Origin: Archilochus colubris
Lineage: Eukaryota; Chordata; Aves; Apodiformes; Trochilidae
Assembly: GCA_023079485.1 (NCBI GenBank)
Contig: CM041084.1
Location: forward strand, 13,080,609-13,144,608
DNA length: 64,000 bases
Direction: 5' to 3'
Part shown: in pieces, positions 51,038 through 64,000 of the stretch
How positions within the stretch are numbered: position 1 is the first letter of the stretch
Layout: each line of letters opens with the position of its first letter
The notes under the pieces: model-generated
The model's input: the letters and a program-made list of their open reading frames with translations, nothing else
What the model was told of the DNA's origin: nothing
The model's database searches: none
Position numbers and translations under genes: made by a program

Positions 51038-54000
51038 TAACCCTCTCCATCATGCTTTATTTCAACTCATGTATGAGATTGAAACATCTGAAGTCTGTTG
51101 CTTCTACTCACTACAGAAGGTGGGACAATATAACACAATGCTTGTTCAGTACATTCCTGCTCATCAACTTCTGTCTCCTGCTGTTTCCTATGGTACCTTC
51201 TTCTCCTGCCAGGGGTCATTAATAGCTGACTACTTTCATCCTTGTTTTCAGTTTCTTTGGTTCCTCAGCAGACAGATCCTTTCTTCATAGATCTGGAGTA
51301 GTGCTGCCCCTCACAGTAAGCTCTGCAAGAATTCAGCCTTCTCTGATATGCCACACTACTTTATTTATCCTTTCATTTAATTTCCCTGCTTTTTATCTGC
51401 TAAATGCATTTACTGCTGTATTTGAACCAAGGTGGCAGCAAAAAAGGGACAGACTTGTAACTTACTCCCTTCTAATTTGCCACAATCCTCACACCTTCCA
51501 CCTTTTGTTCTTTGTTTGTGGAGTTCTGTTTTGGTGAAGCCAATTTTTATCAGCACAAATATTCCAAGAAGACCAAGAATCTTCCTTACACATTTTCCTT
51601 ATTGTTCACAACAGTCTTTGTATCTAAGGTGTCATATAAAGTGGCTCTCATTGCACTTGCACAGCTATAAATCTATTTGCTTAAGTGGTTTATTCTTGAC
51701 ATTACACAAAGGTCAGAGCAGTGAGCCCCATAATCTCAGAGCACAACAACTCACTTCAGCTAGAATAGAGTTTTATTACTAGTTTGTAAAAATAAGATGC
51801 TTTCATTCTGACCTAGATAAGAATCTCTTTCCCCTCCCTCCTTAAGACAACTATGAAAATGAGATTGTAAATCTCCTACGGAGAAGAGACTTGGACAAAT
51901 CAATAATTTATGTTATGATTTTGAGAGACTTTAACCTTGAGGAAGTGCCAGCCCTATCGTAATTCTGTAGATCTTGTTTTAAAATGTTTTCCATTACTAA
52001 TCAGAACCTTTTTTGCTTTTTTCCTTATTATTTATACAAGGCTCCTTTGATTTCCAGTGTATGACACTTCAGAATGAAAATGGTGTCTGCATTAATTAAA
52101 AACAAAGATGAGGACTCTTACCTTCTTCCCCCTTCACATAAAATCCAAGTAAAATGCTGGCAGGCAACACTCAGCATGTAGTGCTCTACTTCTAACCATG
52201 AACCCCTTTTATAGATTTCTGTCATTTCAGCTGCTGCTGGCTAAAATCACTGGTTATTGCAGTGCACTGGAAAGAAAAATGAGAAGACAGTTAAGAGCAA
52301 AATGGGGGACAGGCACACATGGCAATTAAATAAGGCTTCCACAATCTCAGGCAGAGAGCATGTCAGTCATAGAGTTCATAAACAGGACTCTGGCAGTGCA
52401 AGGCTCTTGACGAGGCCTTCAGGGGAGAAAAAACTTGTGAGTTTATGCCAAACCATCTTTTTTTTTTGACCTCCAGAGATTTGTTAAGTGCAGACTGCCA
52501 TGTCAACAACTCACTTCCCCAAATCTCCCATTGTTACAAGAAATCTTCAGTATGACTTGCAGCAGCATGCTCGGATCTCTTCCTTCCTTCCACAGGATCT
52601 CTTGGGGATTAGATGAGATTATTGATGGTCACCCATTCTTACCCATAGCATCATAAGTCAAAACCACTCACTTAAAGCAAGGTGATATGTCTAGGTGTGA
52701 CCACATAAAGCACATACACAGGAGCTCCTGCAACAGGATAACCAGCAGCAGGGCAGGGAGAAGACTCCTGGTAGCAGTTCCAAATTTCCACCTCAGTCAT
52801 GCAGGCAGCTGGTACATTTCTGAAGCCTACCTAGAGATAGCACACAACCTGCAGGCCTCCTGGAAGTTTAAAACTTATGTCTGACATCTGTATGCCAAGT
52901 AAAATTATTCCCTTAACTCTTTCTAACAAACCAATCGTAAGACTTGTCAAAGCACTAAGAAATCAAGCAGACTAGAAAATATGGGGGAAAAAAAAAAAAA
53001 GAAATTAAAGGAAGAGTTATTTGGGCTGGGGTTTTCAGTGTTGGCACCAACTTTCTTCCCAGTGGATTAGCCTTTGTTTAAAATGAAGCACCATGCCACA
53101 TAATTTTTGCAGATTTGTGGGATGAAATTACTTTCTTTCTCAGACATTTGCCCATCTCTCCAAATACCTTTTCTCCCAGTTCACTGCTACAACCATGAAA
53201 ACCTTGTGAGCTACATGGTTCTGGAAATATTAATCTGTTTTGGTTTATAATCTGAAGAATTCCTAACATAACAGGAAATATCTAAATAAACTCCAGAAAG
53301 ACAACATTTCATCAAAACAGAAAGCATTGTTTTATTTAAATATTCCTTTTCATGCACAATTAAAAACAAAATAAGTAATGAATGAACAGTTAGAATAGCA
53401 AAAAACTTCATGGTCCTTGGTGAATTTAAGATTATTTAACTCTTACCTGAAGATGAAAAACTATTAGGTTTTTAACAACAACAAAAAAAAAGATCAAATC
53501 TCCCAGTACACATCAAGACTTATGCTGGAAAAGGAAACACTACAGTTTCTAAAGATTCAGATGGGTAGGCTGGGAACTATACAGCTCAGACTCCCTCCTA
53601 ATTCCTAGTCTCATTCCCTCCCTTTTTTTCCTTTTCCCTTACCTCCCCTCACCCCTACAGAGCAGCTCAGATATCCACATATTTACACAGCATTCATGGC
53701 AGCAGCTCCATGACTAAGACAAACTGATGAATATGTAACATGATCTTAAAAAATGCATGAGAATTATGCAAAGGCATCAACTTAATGACTCCCTTCATTT
53801 TGTCCTTTTATTGTATTGAGAGGTCATTTTGTCTAACAAAGATCATCAGAATAAATCACTTGTATTCTGAAACCTAGATAATTCATCCATCTAAATAAGA
53901 AGAATTTTCTGAAATTAATCAAAGGACTGGAATTCTTCTACTGTAGGATGGGATAGAATATCAGGATATTTAAAATATAAGGGCATCCAGGACATTTTGA

Positions 54001-55368
54001 TATGCAATCTGAGGTCTTAAAAATGTGACATAAGAAGTAAGCTTCCATCTTAGTAGTCAGCAAGCAGAAATTTATTACAAATCATCACTGTCTAGAAGAG
54101 ATTGTTGTAACAATTACTGATTTTGATTCTGGAACTGGAGTGATGATGTGACTATTTTGCAGAATGTAAAAACAGAAAAATGTGCCATCATTTGTCATGC
54201 CATTGTTATTTCACCTGCCTGCTCATTATCATAAAATTTATATTTGTGCAGTCTTTAAGGGTGAAAGACATGGGCTTTTATTTGTATAGTGGTATATGAT
54301 GAGTATTCATCTAGGAAACTACAGGTATGTTGGAAATACTCATTCAGGAACTTCACAAATCGCTGCCTTTGGGTAACACATATGAAACATAACCACTAAC
54401 TTTAAAAACACCAAAAAGTAACTCTATCTATATCCAGTCAGTCTGGCAAGATAGACAACACCATGTAAATTGGGCAGATATCTCAAAACTTCAGCAAACA
54501 CTAAGTTTCATAAGCAATAATTATTGTAAAATCTGATATAAATTACATGTACATGTAAATTTTCAAATAATTTTGACACATTCCTAATAATTGCCAGTAG
54601 TGTTTATATGGAAACAACCGAACAAAACTTGTTTAAAAAATAATCTGCTGATGCATTTTCTAGATTTCAGCCAATATATAAGTCAACTCCAGAAGTTTCT
54701 ATGCTGTTTTTATAATGCATGCTTTTTTTTTTTTCACCTGGGTCATTTCTTAACCATCTGAAAGTTCTGTCTCACTTTTTGCCTTCAACAGTTTGAAAAC
54801 TTTAGAGAAATCATTAATATTAAGAAGAATGCAAAAAGATGATAGTTTTCTCATCTTGTCTTTGTTTCTCTTTTCCTCTGGGCCACATATGGATGTTCAA
54901 GTCAGCAGAGACAGTGTTGCTCTTTAAAAAAAACTGCTGATTTAATATTTAGTAGGTGATGGATTCCACCTCAACAGTCAGACTCAGGAATAAAAATAGT
55001 CTGAATCCCACTCAGTGACAAGCACAAATCCATAGATAGAAACCCAAAGTATTGTACAGCACAATATTTCCTGCTCAGTAAGCTAGAGACAAGCTTCTGT
55101 GATTCCCTATATATCCACATATATTCTAAGCTGATGCCTGTCAAACCAGCCTTTGGTTAAGTGGCAAGCATAATATAGCTTCCTTTCCCCAGAGGTAACT
55201 GTCCTCATTATGGAAGCGAATGAACCCCTAGGTGTATAATAGAATCTCCTTTAAAATATTCATCATATGACATCTGATATTTCAGCCATATTTGGCTGGA
55301 ATGCTATACTTTTGGGGAATTCCACACTCCACAGTCAATTAACCTACTATTTTTGCTCACAATCTAAC

Positions 55369-55383
55369 TTTTTTTTTTTTTTT
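55369..55383. repeat. Poly(T) tract
   Basis: Fifteen consecutive T. Confidence 0.85.
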
Positions 55384-56926
55384 ATCATAAATCATTAAAC
55401 ATTTATGTTATTATGTAACTCATTACCCTGCTACTCAGGGCTGAGCAAGATGTGCGGACAAGGGTTTCTCTATTGCTGTAATGTCCATTAAAACATCTGG
55501 AGTAGCAAGGCTGAAACTTTCCACTTTCACTCAGCCAGAAAACTTCTCCAAGGTGAGTCACATCATCCAGCATGGTTCTGTTTCCTCTGCACTTCTCAGA
55601 ATCAACACTGCAGGCTGTGAAAACCTCCCCCTGGCAGCAGGCCTCAGGAAGACCATGGGCAGGCAAGGGGAAATAAAACAGTGGCCAGAATACTTCACCA
55701 GAAATCAGAACAAAGCAGCTATATAGGGAGAGAAAGAGAGACAAACACAGTGGTGGTTTATTCAGCCCAAACATTTCCATCTTCAAACACCAAGCAATCC
55801 TTTTCTTTTGGCCTCTCTATTCTTATTTATTTCTTTAAGATACACTGCCCTTTTCCCTCCCATCTCTTTCCCTAGCTGTTCTTAATAACAGCCACAAGCT
55901 TCAATATGTTTAATCCCACCTGCCCTTCCACTGCCCCTCATCCTGCTCTCAGCACCAGTACCTTGTGCCTCTTCCCAGCCCTTCCCAGCCCTGGTTCCAC
56001 GTGTGGCACCAAAGACGAGCACACAAATCAGCCTAGCTGGCACAGAGGAGGGCTGGCATTGAAGGAAGTTTGCAGAAAGTTTGCCCAGCACTTGCTCACA
56101 CACTGAGTTTGCGTGAGACCAGCACAGCCTTCCAGCACACCAGTATTATTTTTAAATTATTTCCCGTGTGATTAGGACTGTCTCTCCATTCCCATGTGCC
56201 ACTCAAACACCAATGGCAAAAAATCAGCCTTATACTCATAAGGGCTTGTTTGTCATCATAATCCCTCTTTAGTTTTAGTCATTTTCTTAGTCTTAATCTC
56301 CTGATCTCCTTATGCTGGTCTAATTAAAATCATTTGCTGACGAATATTGTCAGTAATGTTACAGTTGGCTAAATTAACACTGGCTTAGCCTTAGCTTTTT
56401 TATCAGCTTAACTACGCAGCACTGACTGATGAGCATTTAAAAATAGGAATTCCTTTCTTCAGGTCAAAGGCATAAAAGGAAAAGCTGGAGATTTTACTGT
56501 CGTACATCAACAAGTATTACCAAAGAAAGTCTGATATAATTCTGAAGAAAGCAAACCAAACTCTCCTCTCCAGAGCTTCCCTTCAAGCTGGGTTATAGCA
56601 ACAGAGATGTGTTCAACCCAGCCTGTTACAACAGCAGGAGCAGAGCTTAGTATCTTGCTCTAAAACTGCTGTTATAGGCAACATGTCTTGTTGTCTGACT
56701 CTACTAATCTACTTTTTGGCATAAATTGAGCATTTCTAGACCACAAGTATTCCTACAGACAAAAATTAATTGCAATATTCATCACCATATATGTCTAAAT
56801 GATAGGGATGCTGGAATGTTTTACAGTGAAAACACATCCAATTTTAATGAAGTTCAAAAGAATAAATGTTTATTTATGGATTAAAGTACACAAAGATCTG
56901 CTTCTCACACTTTCTGAAATACTGAC

Positions 56927-56929
<3 letters not shown>

Positions 56930-56959
<30 letters not shown>
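56930..56959. repeat. Poly(T) tract
   Basis: Thirty consecutive T, the longest homopolymer of the window, followed by AGGCAGAGAGAAACAGAG. It could be the tail of a minus-strand retrocopy, but no parent sequence is recognised to its right. Confidence 0.9.
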
Positions 56960-56961
<2 letters not shown>

Positions 56962-57804
56962 GCAGAGAGAAACAGAGAGTGCAAGAAAAGGAAAGATTTC
57001 ACATCTTGTATGTAGTTGTGAGTGGAACAATATTCCAGCAGACAGGCAGAAAACTCCTGGGCCTTTTTTTTGACGCTAGCTGAGAACAGATGATCTACAA
57101 CTGAAGTGTGAAGAAAAAGTTGCCTCTAAGAGGTTGCCTCTGGTGAAAGGGTGGAGATGTTGTGCTGATAGCCCATCACAGCTGCAGGGAATGTCTCAAC
57201 ATGTCTTAAGACACACTGCATATTTCTGTTTGGGGCTCAGCTTTGCTGCTGTTGAAATTCAGTGACATTGTTTTAACACTCCTGAAGTTATTCTGCAGAA
57301 AAGGGGTGCACTTCAAATAAGAGGAATATCCTGAAGAAATTTATTTTCTATTTCACAGGTTCTTAAGAGGAATGATCATATTATATAGCTAAAATTAGAC
57401 CCTTTATTGCAGAGCTAAGCAAAACCAACATGTAAATATAATGGAACTATGACAAAGTTAAATATAAAGAAAAATCCACCTCTTGGATAAAATTCCTAGA
57501 ACACCTTCCTTCACTTTAGGAATCTGCAGCCACTGCCTATGGCTGCAGATGCCACCAGCTGCTATTGGTATTCTTTAGAATGATCTGTTAACTGATGGTG
57601 TGCAGAAACATTAGTAGGGAGAATACTGACCTCCCCAAAATAGAGATTCAGCCTGCTTGGAGTGAGTTGCTGGGAAACAAAATGCTAATACCAATAAATA
57701 TCCATGGCTGTGCATGGGCTTCACAGTATTCTGCTGGTTCAACAAGAATCCAGGTTTGCACAGGCTCCAGCGAGTTAACTAATGCAAAAAATCCTTACTG
57801 GTCT

Positions 57805-57845
57805 GGGGGGTAGTTTGGGGTTTATTTGTGGGTTTTGGTTTGGGG
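57805..57845 (+). other. G/T-rich quadruplex-type motif
   Basis: G-runs of 6, 4, 3 and 4 are separated by T-rich loops (TAGTTT, TTTATTTGT, TTTTGGTTT). The TTTGGGG-like pattern recalls telomere-type repeats, but the units are irregular. Confidence 0.45.
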
Positions 57846-59740
57846 TTTTTTTTAAAGTTTTTCTTGAATTTCCCTGTTCAGGCTGGCTGGCTGGCTAATT
57901 CATTTTTGGGAGGGGCATAAGGAAGAAAAAGAAAATATGACAGGCAGGTAATCCTTACTGCTCTGAGCCCCACTGCCAGAACCAACCTGCTGTCAGACCA
58001 CCTGAAGACAAGACAAGACACAATCTGTTGCTATTGTGACAGTTAAAACCCTCTACGGATTCAACCACAGGAAAGCAAGAAGTCCAGAGTAAGGCCTTAC
58101 CTTACACTGCATGGACAGTGAAGGAAAGAAAAAAAGTCAGACAAATATTTTTTGCTAAGCCAGCTAACAGCATGCTGCTGCAATACTCTGCCTCAGGCCA
58201 TGAAGCCTCAGCTGCACCATCTGCCCTGGAAAGGCTCCAGAGAAGAAGGAGCAGCTGAGAGCACAAGTCAGGGATCCAGTCTAACCATGACTGTTCTGCA
58301 CTGATTCACCTGAAACCTCACCTCCCCAGATCCTATTTCTTGTTCTCAGACACCTGCTTTCTTAAATTGTTAATTTTATTATGTCATTCTTTATACAGCT
58401 GTCTTAATTATTAATTTCACTGGTTTCCAGTGTGTAACCTTCTCCCCAAATTCATAAGGGGCAGCATCCTGAGTAAAGGCACAGTGAAATGTGTGAAATG
58501 CCACTGATGATCGAGGTATTAGGCACCAGGAATAAAACAAAAGATGCGATTTTTTTAAGAGCAGTAAACTCCCTCCAAAGTCAGAGAGAGAAATAAAATG
58601 TTTTTTCCTATGTTTAGCAACAACATTCCCATTGACTTCAACACTGCAGGATATGTCCCTGTGCGCTGCAACAAATTATCTTTGTATGAATTCAGACAGG
58701 AAAAGCTGGCCTCCAGCAAAGCAATTTTTTTTTTCTTTTGGTTCCAAGGAGTAAGAGTAAAAAAGTCTCTCCCTTCTATCTGTATCTCAGTGAGGGTACC
58801 CACAAGGAAATGTAACATATTAGATAACTCTTTGTTTTCCTTTCCTTGACAACTTAGTTTGCTTTTCAGGTTTTTTATACATTTCCTTTTACTGCTGACA
58901 TGCAAAAGTGACTGATTTCATATGAGGCCAGAATGCAGAGACATTTGTGCTTTCTGAAGGTAGTGTGAGCTAAGGAAAAAATCCTATGGTCTCCTATGGG
59001 GAAGAAACAAGAAGACAGTGTGAATCATCTGCAGAGATCCTTATGAAAACCTCCATTTTGGCAAACAGATCAGGGAGCAGACCGGGGATATTTAGGTTGT
59101 AAAGTGCAAGTCCACAAATTCATCTGGAGAACATGACTACCTTAGTGTTAATTCAACAAGACACACACCCTTTGCAGCTCTTGTTCACAGGAGAGAAAGA
59201 ATAAGAAATAAACTTGTGAGCTGTACTATTTCAATCTGCAGAGCACATGATCAGTGGCTGTCCCCTGGTTACACACCTGCACACCTCCAGACCCTTGCTG
59301 ATGACTCTTGAGGCAGTTCTCCCCATGGGTCATCTCCTCATCAGGCCAGTATGCACTCCTGGCACTGCAAAGATGGTTCTCCTAAAAAACCTTCTGTGCT
59401 CCTGCAGCTGTACACAGGTCTATTGGACAGGGATGGCTCACTCATACTGAGGTCTGAATGTCTGCAATGACTGAAATATTTTGTTATTGTCTTCATGACA
59501 TCAATGTCAAATCTTTCATTGCCTTTAGCAGGAACATCAGATGAGCTGCTGAATGGAAAATGCACATTACCTGGAAACTGTCTTCAAAACCCATTGTTAA
59601 GATTTTGGAAAACCCTGCCATTGTTTTCATCTTTACAGATGGATTAAAAATGTTAACTGTAAATCATTTAGAAAGCTGCCTGTGTTTTCTAACATGCATA
59701 CAAATTCTTTTCTGCTTATGCTTTTCTTGATTATTTCCAG

Positions 59741-59801
59741 TGTTCTTAGTGCTCCAGAGGAAAGCACTGCTTCTCTGCAGCTAGCTCCTCACATCCCCAA
59801 G
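59741..59801 (+). other. Candidate short coding exon
   Basis: A good acceptor (TTTTCTTGATTATTTCCAG) and a strong donor (AAG/GTAAGG) flank 61 nt. Only one frame is open: one leftover base, then 20 codons, VLSAPEESTASLQLAPHIPK. The preceding DNA is open in the same frame from an ATG at 59694, giving a peptide that starts with a hydrophobic, signal-peptide-like stretch (SFLLMLFLIISSVLSA). That could make it a first coding exon instead. It ends on a whole codon, which would join in frame to the candidate at 62500. No family is recognised. Confidence 0.25.
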
Positions 59802-62499
59802 GTAAGGGCAGGACCTGCTCTTACTTGCTGTAAGTTACTTTGTTGTCTTGGAGCACAGAGCAGAATTTAATGATCAGAAAAGCACATATTACACAAGCAA
59901 TTCAACAAACAGTTCAGTGCTTAGGATTTGAAGGAGATCATTTCTACAGTACATTATGGGGGATGTTTTCTGACACAGTCACATGTACATTTGAATCCAT
60001 CCTTGAGGACGGGATGTACAGAAGATGGATTACAAAATCTGACTTACAACTCTTTTATTATCACTGCTTACTGCTGTCAAAGCCATTTCCTTTGGTATCT
60101 CTGATATAATCCCACTATCACTTCAGGGAATACAAAATTATACCCAGAAGAGTAGGAAAGGGTAGACATGTTTAAAAATGCAGGAGAGGAATTCAAATTT
60201 TCTAGTCCAGAGAAGATTGTAAGGAGAGGTGAAGGAGAAGGAATAAGCAAAGTGTCTTCTTCACTCACTGCAGTGGATCTGCTCGTGTTTGTGTGCATCT
60301 CTCCCCAACATTCACCTTCCGTTCTCAGACTGAAGCCACTATTACCTCCTTTCTGCTCCTGGAGAGGCACATGACCTCTCCCAATGAACACCAAAGATGT
60401 TGTGAAGCTCAGGTAAGTCAGGCAGCTACAGAAAAAAGAGTGGCAAATCAGCATAAAAATACTTTCTAGGGATAGAGTAGGTCAGAAGAGTAGTGACAGG
60501 ATGAAGATCCAGCCATTCATTGTCACTTCTCACCTGGTACAATATGAGAGCTCTTTGGCAGCTTAGGTTGAAGTTAACCATTTGTTGCAGTCCATATCCA
60601 TGGAGCATCCACCAGTGCCATGGTACCAGCACACTAGCAGCAGCTGGCACTCTTTTAGCTATAGAAAAATAGAGGACAGAATTAGGCAGGGAGACACAGT
60701 TTGTTTCTTTAAAAGGGAGAGGACTAGGACATCTTATGACTATAAGGAAAGGCTAACTCTACATAAGTCTCTTTACATAAGTGGAGGGGCTTACAAGGAT
60801 GTCACTTCCCAAGAGTATATGTAGAGGGAGTATGTTACCTGTCTGGAACATTTTGCAAGTTCTGTGGCCTATTTCTTTCCATCAGATTTTCCCCATGTGC
60901 AAAACTGCAAAAGGCAAACTCCTATCCATCCAAAGACAATAAGACAAGCCCTGTGGTACTTCTTTTAAGGACCAACATTATTCCCCTTTAGGGACAAACT
61001 ATTCTTTTCCCTAATGGAAATAATTTGTAAGCAAGCAATTGTCACCTTTTTAAGAGCTGCCCATTCAAAGGCATGTTCCAGAGACACACAGTAATCATAT
61101 TAAAAATGTGTTCTGACATATTGCAATTGCACTGAATGCTTGACATTTTTGTGATTATGCTAATATTATGACAATTGATGTGCTTGTTTTTGAAAAAAAA
61201 CATAATGCAATTAAGTCCTCCAAAAGAAAAAACAGAAAGAAACAAATCAATCACTGAGAAGGCTCAAAGAATGAAAACTGCTTCTTCCATCTTTAGAAAT
61301 AAATGTTTGCTAGTCAATGGCAAACAGTATGTTTGAACTAGATATTTCAGGAGACTTGTCATTTTTATTCTCAAAGTAAACAGCAGTGATAGGGTGACTT
61401 CCAATTTTTAGCAGAGCACTGGCTTGAATTTCACCTCTTCCCTCTGCCTTTGCAGTACATTAGTATTTGTCATAAAATTACTCCTTCTGACACTGAAAGA
61501 ATTAAAAAAAAAACCCAAACCAAAACTGGTTCCTCTTAGACAACTTCAAACTATGGATAACCCAGTTAGGTGATGGAACCTTGCTTTTAACTTCATCTCC
61601 ATTGAAAATATGTTGTCTGCTTCAGTTAAACCCCAAATTAAAGAAGAACAGGAATAAGATTTTTAAATAGCACTATAAATAATTTTATCATTCTTCTCCT
61701 CTACCTACAGACCAGAAGATTAACATGAAGAACCAGAGAACTGAACAAGGCAGTACTTGAAAAGAACAGTGCAGGACAGCTAAATGGAGCAGTGCTGTGC
61801 ACTTTGGCAAAGGATTCTGAGAACAGATGCTCAGAAAAATACCTGAGGGAGTTGGAGGGAGAAATCCCCAAATGCTGGATAATGTGCTGTTCACCTCATG
61901 TAGTTCCCTAGCATCAAAGTCTGGAAGGAGAACTCTGCAGAGCTCTAGCAGAACCTGAAGAAGAGAAAGAGACTGTTTCTGATAAACAGATCACAAAAAT
62001 ACCCCACATCTACATAAGAGGTGACTAAAGACCCACCAACATCTCATTGTAACAGTGCAGCAGACACTGAAGGAGAACCAAGGAGGAAACCAGCTGTGTA
62101 GTTTTGATCCAAAGCTACAGGAGACAGAAGAAATGCCTACAGCTTAATTACAGTGATGCTAAGAAGCAAGGTCTATCTCCCCTGCCAAATCCTTGAAACC
62201 AATAGCTCACTGAAAATACTGAAGCAACTTAGTAACTTTGGAAGCAAATTTAAAGAACATTCATGATCTCAGGCACTATATGCATTTAATCTCTTGCTGA
62301 GTTTAATAATTCTAAGCTGATGAAGAGTTACTGTTGATGAAATCACAAACCAGCTTAATTCCCAGAGATCCACCTGAGATCAGCTAGTTACAAGCTGTGA
62401 ATATTTTGGGTGAGCTTCATCTTACCTTATTTTAATCACCTAAAGTGTAGATGTCTATATCTGAGCTAGTTAATGTTTTTTTTTTTTTTAATTAAACAG
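59802..62499. other. Non-coding stretch
   Basis: No repeat or exon is supported, except for the poly(T) run 62476-62489 just before the next candidate. Confidence 0.45.
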
Positions 62500-62697
62500 A
62501 AAATACAAATATTTCAAGATGTGACAGCTGATCTGCATTACAATGAGATTGCTCACACCTTTAATTTAATAAATTTTCTGTCTGACTTGGCAAATGGAGA
62601 TAACTACTGGCTCAGATATTTTGAACACACAATGCAACCTTCTGCTGACAATGAGGACAAAGCACATGCAGGGCTCACTAGAATCAGTATCTCTTAA
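62500..62697 (+). other. Candidate terminal coding exon
   Basis: A 14-T pyrimidine tract, then AATTAAACAG, forms an acceptor. The frame then runs 65 codons from a whole codon (KIQIFQDVTADLHYNE...) to TAA at 62695-62697. The peptide contains an NYWLRYFE stretch and is protein-like in composition. AATAAA occurs about 300 nt downstream (62998-63003), followed by a T-rich stretch. The starting phase fits the donor of the 59741-59801 candidate. The evidence is weak, since AT-rich DNA easily produces all of these signals. Confidence 0.18.
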
Positions 62698-62997
62698 TTC
62701 TCCTTCTCCACATGTACCCTGCACAGAAGGTTTGAGTCCTACACTCTGTTTTCCACCAGCAAATAGGACTTTTTGGCTTTATCCATCTTAGTTCCCTCAT
62801 ATGATTTATGTAATCGAGAGGAGTAAAAAGATATTTTGCTTTATTATTTTTCTTTGGGAAACCAAATCAGCAAAGACAGTGTGTCTAAGGTACTCACTGC
62901 TGAAATCTGGATGTCCCAGGTTCTACCAGATACAGAAAAGTGTCAGTATCTGAATCTTGGTTTGAATTTCTTTTCCAAACCAAGCTCTACTTGTTGA

Positions 62998-63003
62998 AAT
63001 AAA
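62998..63003 (+). terminator. Possible polyadenylation signal AATAAA
   Basis: An AATAAA with a GTGGGTTTTTTTT stretch about 50 nt downstream. It matters only if the candidate exon at 62500-62697 is real. Confidence 0.15.
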
Positions 63004-64000
63004 AAGGGATCTAATGCAGTGGAATATCAGTCTTCAGACCCATCATGAACTGATGTGGGTTTTTTTTAAACCCCAACATGATTAAGGAGTTTTTTTCAAA
63101 ACCCAAACTCATTATCATAAAAGGGAATTAAAATCCTTTTTATTCTGCTAAAGAGTCTGTAAGTGGCACGGTAAAAGTTGAACTTAATAAGGAAAGCATA
63201 CAAAAATACCAAATAAGCTCACAGATATATACACACACAAACATTTGTCTTAAAACAATGGCTTTGCAAATGCTAATTAATGAAGTAGCAATAATTTTAC
63301 AGTCAAAGAACTAAATTTTAAAGTAAGCCAATACTTTCTGAACTGTCCAATATTTTGGCCACCTCTATTTTTGTATCACTACCTGTGAAGAGCCACTTCC
63401 TTTATTTCAAAATGCTGAATTTACTACCATGAAAATGACAAAACAATAACTGGGCATGTTTAGCTCTAGAACACCACACCTTCCTGCAGATTTAAAATGC
63501 CTTTTGACAATATTTGCCAAAGTGGTTTCCTGTTATATTTTACAACTCCTCAAGCTACTAACAAGGCAGTTCTTAGACCAAAAACACCCAGCCTTGGTTC
63601 CACCAAACACAGAGGGAGTTCTGACAATAATTGCAGTGAGGTAAAAAGTAGCATCTGGTGCAGAGGTAAGTGGAGGGAGTGTACATGAAGGTATTTGTTA
63701 TAAGGAGTCAGCCTTACCTTTGAGTCATTCTATAATAGCTACCATATCATTGCTCAATTGTATGGAAATGGTGATTAGTGGTTCTGCAAATATTGTGTTT
63801 GGGATTTGCATTTTCTCATCAAAGGGAATGCTCTGCCTTCATATGCTGTCAGCCTCTTTCGGAGGAGAGGGCTCAGCAGAGATGCCTCAAAAAATGTATC
63901 AGGAAGAGAAGAAAACATAATAAACCACAGAAAAAGTACAAGCTAATCACATATACTCTAAGTTCATCCACAAGGGCTGGGAATGGAAAGATCTGTGGTA
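63004..64000. other. Mostly non-coding, one weak spliceable segment
   Basis: A plus-strand segment 63490-63640 (or to 63665) lies between a good acceptor (ACACCTTCCTGCAG) and donors GAG/GTAAAA or GAG/GTAAGT. One frame is open throughout (MPFDNICQSGF... onwards). I cannot support it as an exon beyond these signals. The remainder is AT-rich DNA. Confidence 0.3.

Larger units (their letters stand above)
45034..59740. other. Non-coding stretch, no gene supported
   Basis: About 14.7 kb with only short chance frames. It contains homopolymer tracts (48962-48978, 55369-55383, 56930-56959), a 16-bp tandem duplication at 51006-51037 and a G-run motif at 57805-57845. The 49.3-51.9 kb part is markedly T-rich on the plus strand, which could be the complement of a very old A-rich LINE; I could not assign a family. 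GC-richer patches at 55.45-55.70 kb and 55.92-56.11 kb have open frames but no acceptable exon structure. Confidence 0.45.

Noticed and set aside
55440..55552. Plus-strand segment before a strong AAG/GTGAGT donor.
   Set aside because: All three frames contain stops between the nearest acceptor and the donor, so it cannot be an internal coding exon.
55403..55786. 127-codon minus-strand frame with three GEVF words and several cysteines.
   Set aside because: No splice sites or homologue are recognised. The opposite strand is also open, and the repeated words come from unrelated DNA contexts.
60077..60454. 125-codon minus-strand frame.
   Set aside because: No splice sites, domain or composition signal; a chance frame.

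Overview
The window looks like bird (or at least sauropsid) nuclear DNA. It is AT-rich and gene-poor, every long reading frame is broken as expected for non-coding DNA, and the recognisable interspersed repeats are all CR1 LINEs. One of these ends in the CATAGAATC / ATTCTGTG-type 3' tail of avian CR1. I see no bacterial-style operons, no tRNA or rRNA genes, no CRISPR array and no intact mobile element.

Layout. 1-11.2 kb: AT-rich non-coding sequence with one GGAT microsatellite. 11.2-11.7 kb: an isolated CpG-rich island holding three tandem 17-bp units, followed at 12.13-12.31 kb by a spliceable segment on the plus strand. 12.3-19.8 kb: non-coding, with poly(A) and G-run tracts. 19.80-19.96 kb: the best protein-coding exon candidate of the window (minus strand, 163 nt, cysteine-rich). 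A second, phase-compatible minus-strand exon candidate lies at 25.04-25.13 kb. 20.5-21.9 kb, between them: an ancient, decayed CR1 in plus orientation. 31.46-32.16 kb: a younger 5'-truncated CR1 in minus orientation. 33.08-33.20 kb: a perfect 126-bp palindrome with no spacer, the most striking structure seen. 38.09-38.30 kb: a locally GC-rich, cysteine-rich candidate 3'-terminal exon on the minus strand, with a nearby AATAAA. 44.56-45.03 kb: a diverged CR1 3' part in plus orientation. 49.3-51.9 kb: a strand-asymmetric T-rich stretch of unknown origin. 59.7-63.0 kb: weak plus-strand exon candidates.

How it fits together: the window probably lies inside, or between, large genes with long introns. 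The two minus-strand exon candidates at 19.8 and 25.0 kb could belong to one gene, because the split codon matches across the junction. The candidate terminal exon at 38.1 kb would have to belong to another gene, or to a different transcript, whose body lies to the right. I could not identify any of these genes by name. All exon calls rest on splice-site shape, open frame, phase and local composition only.
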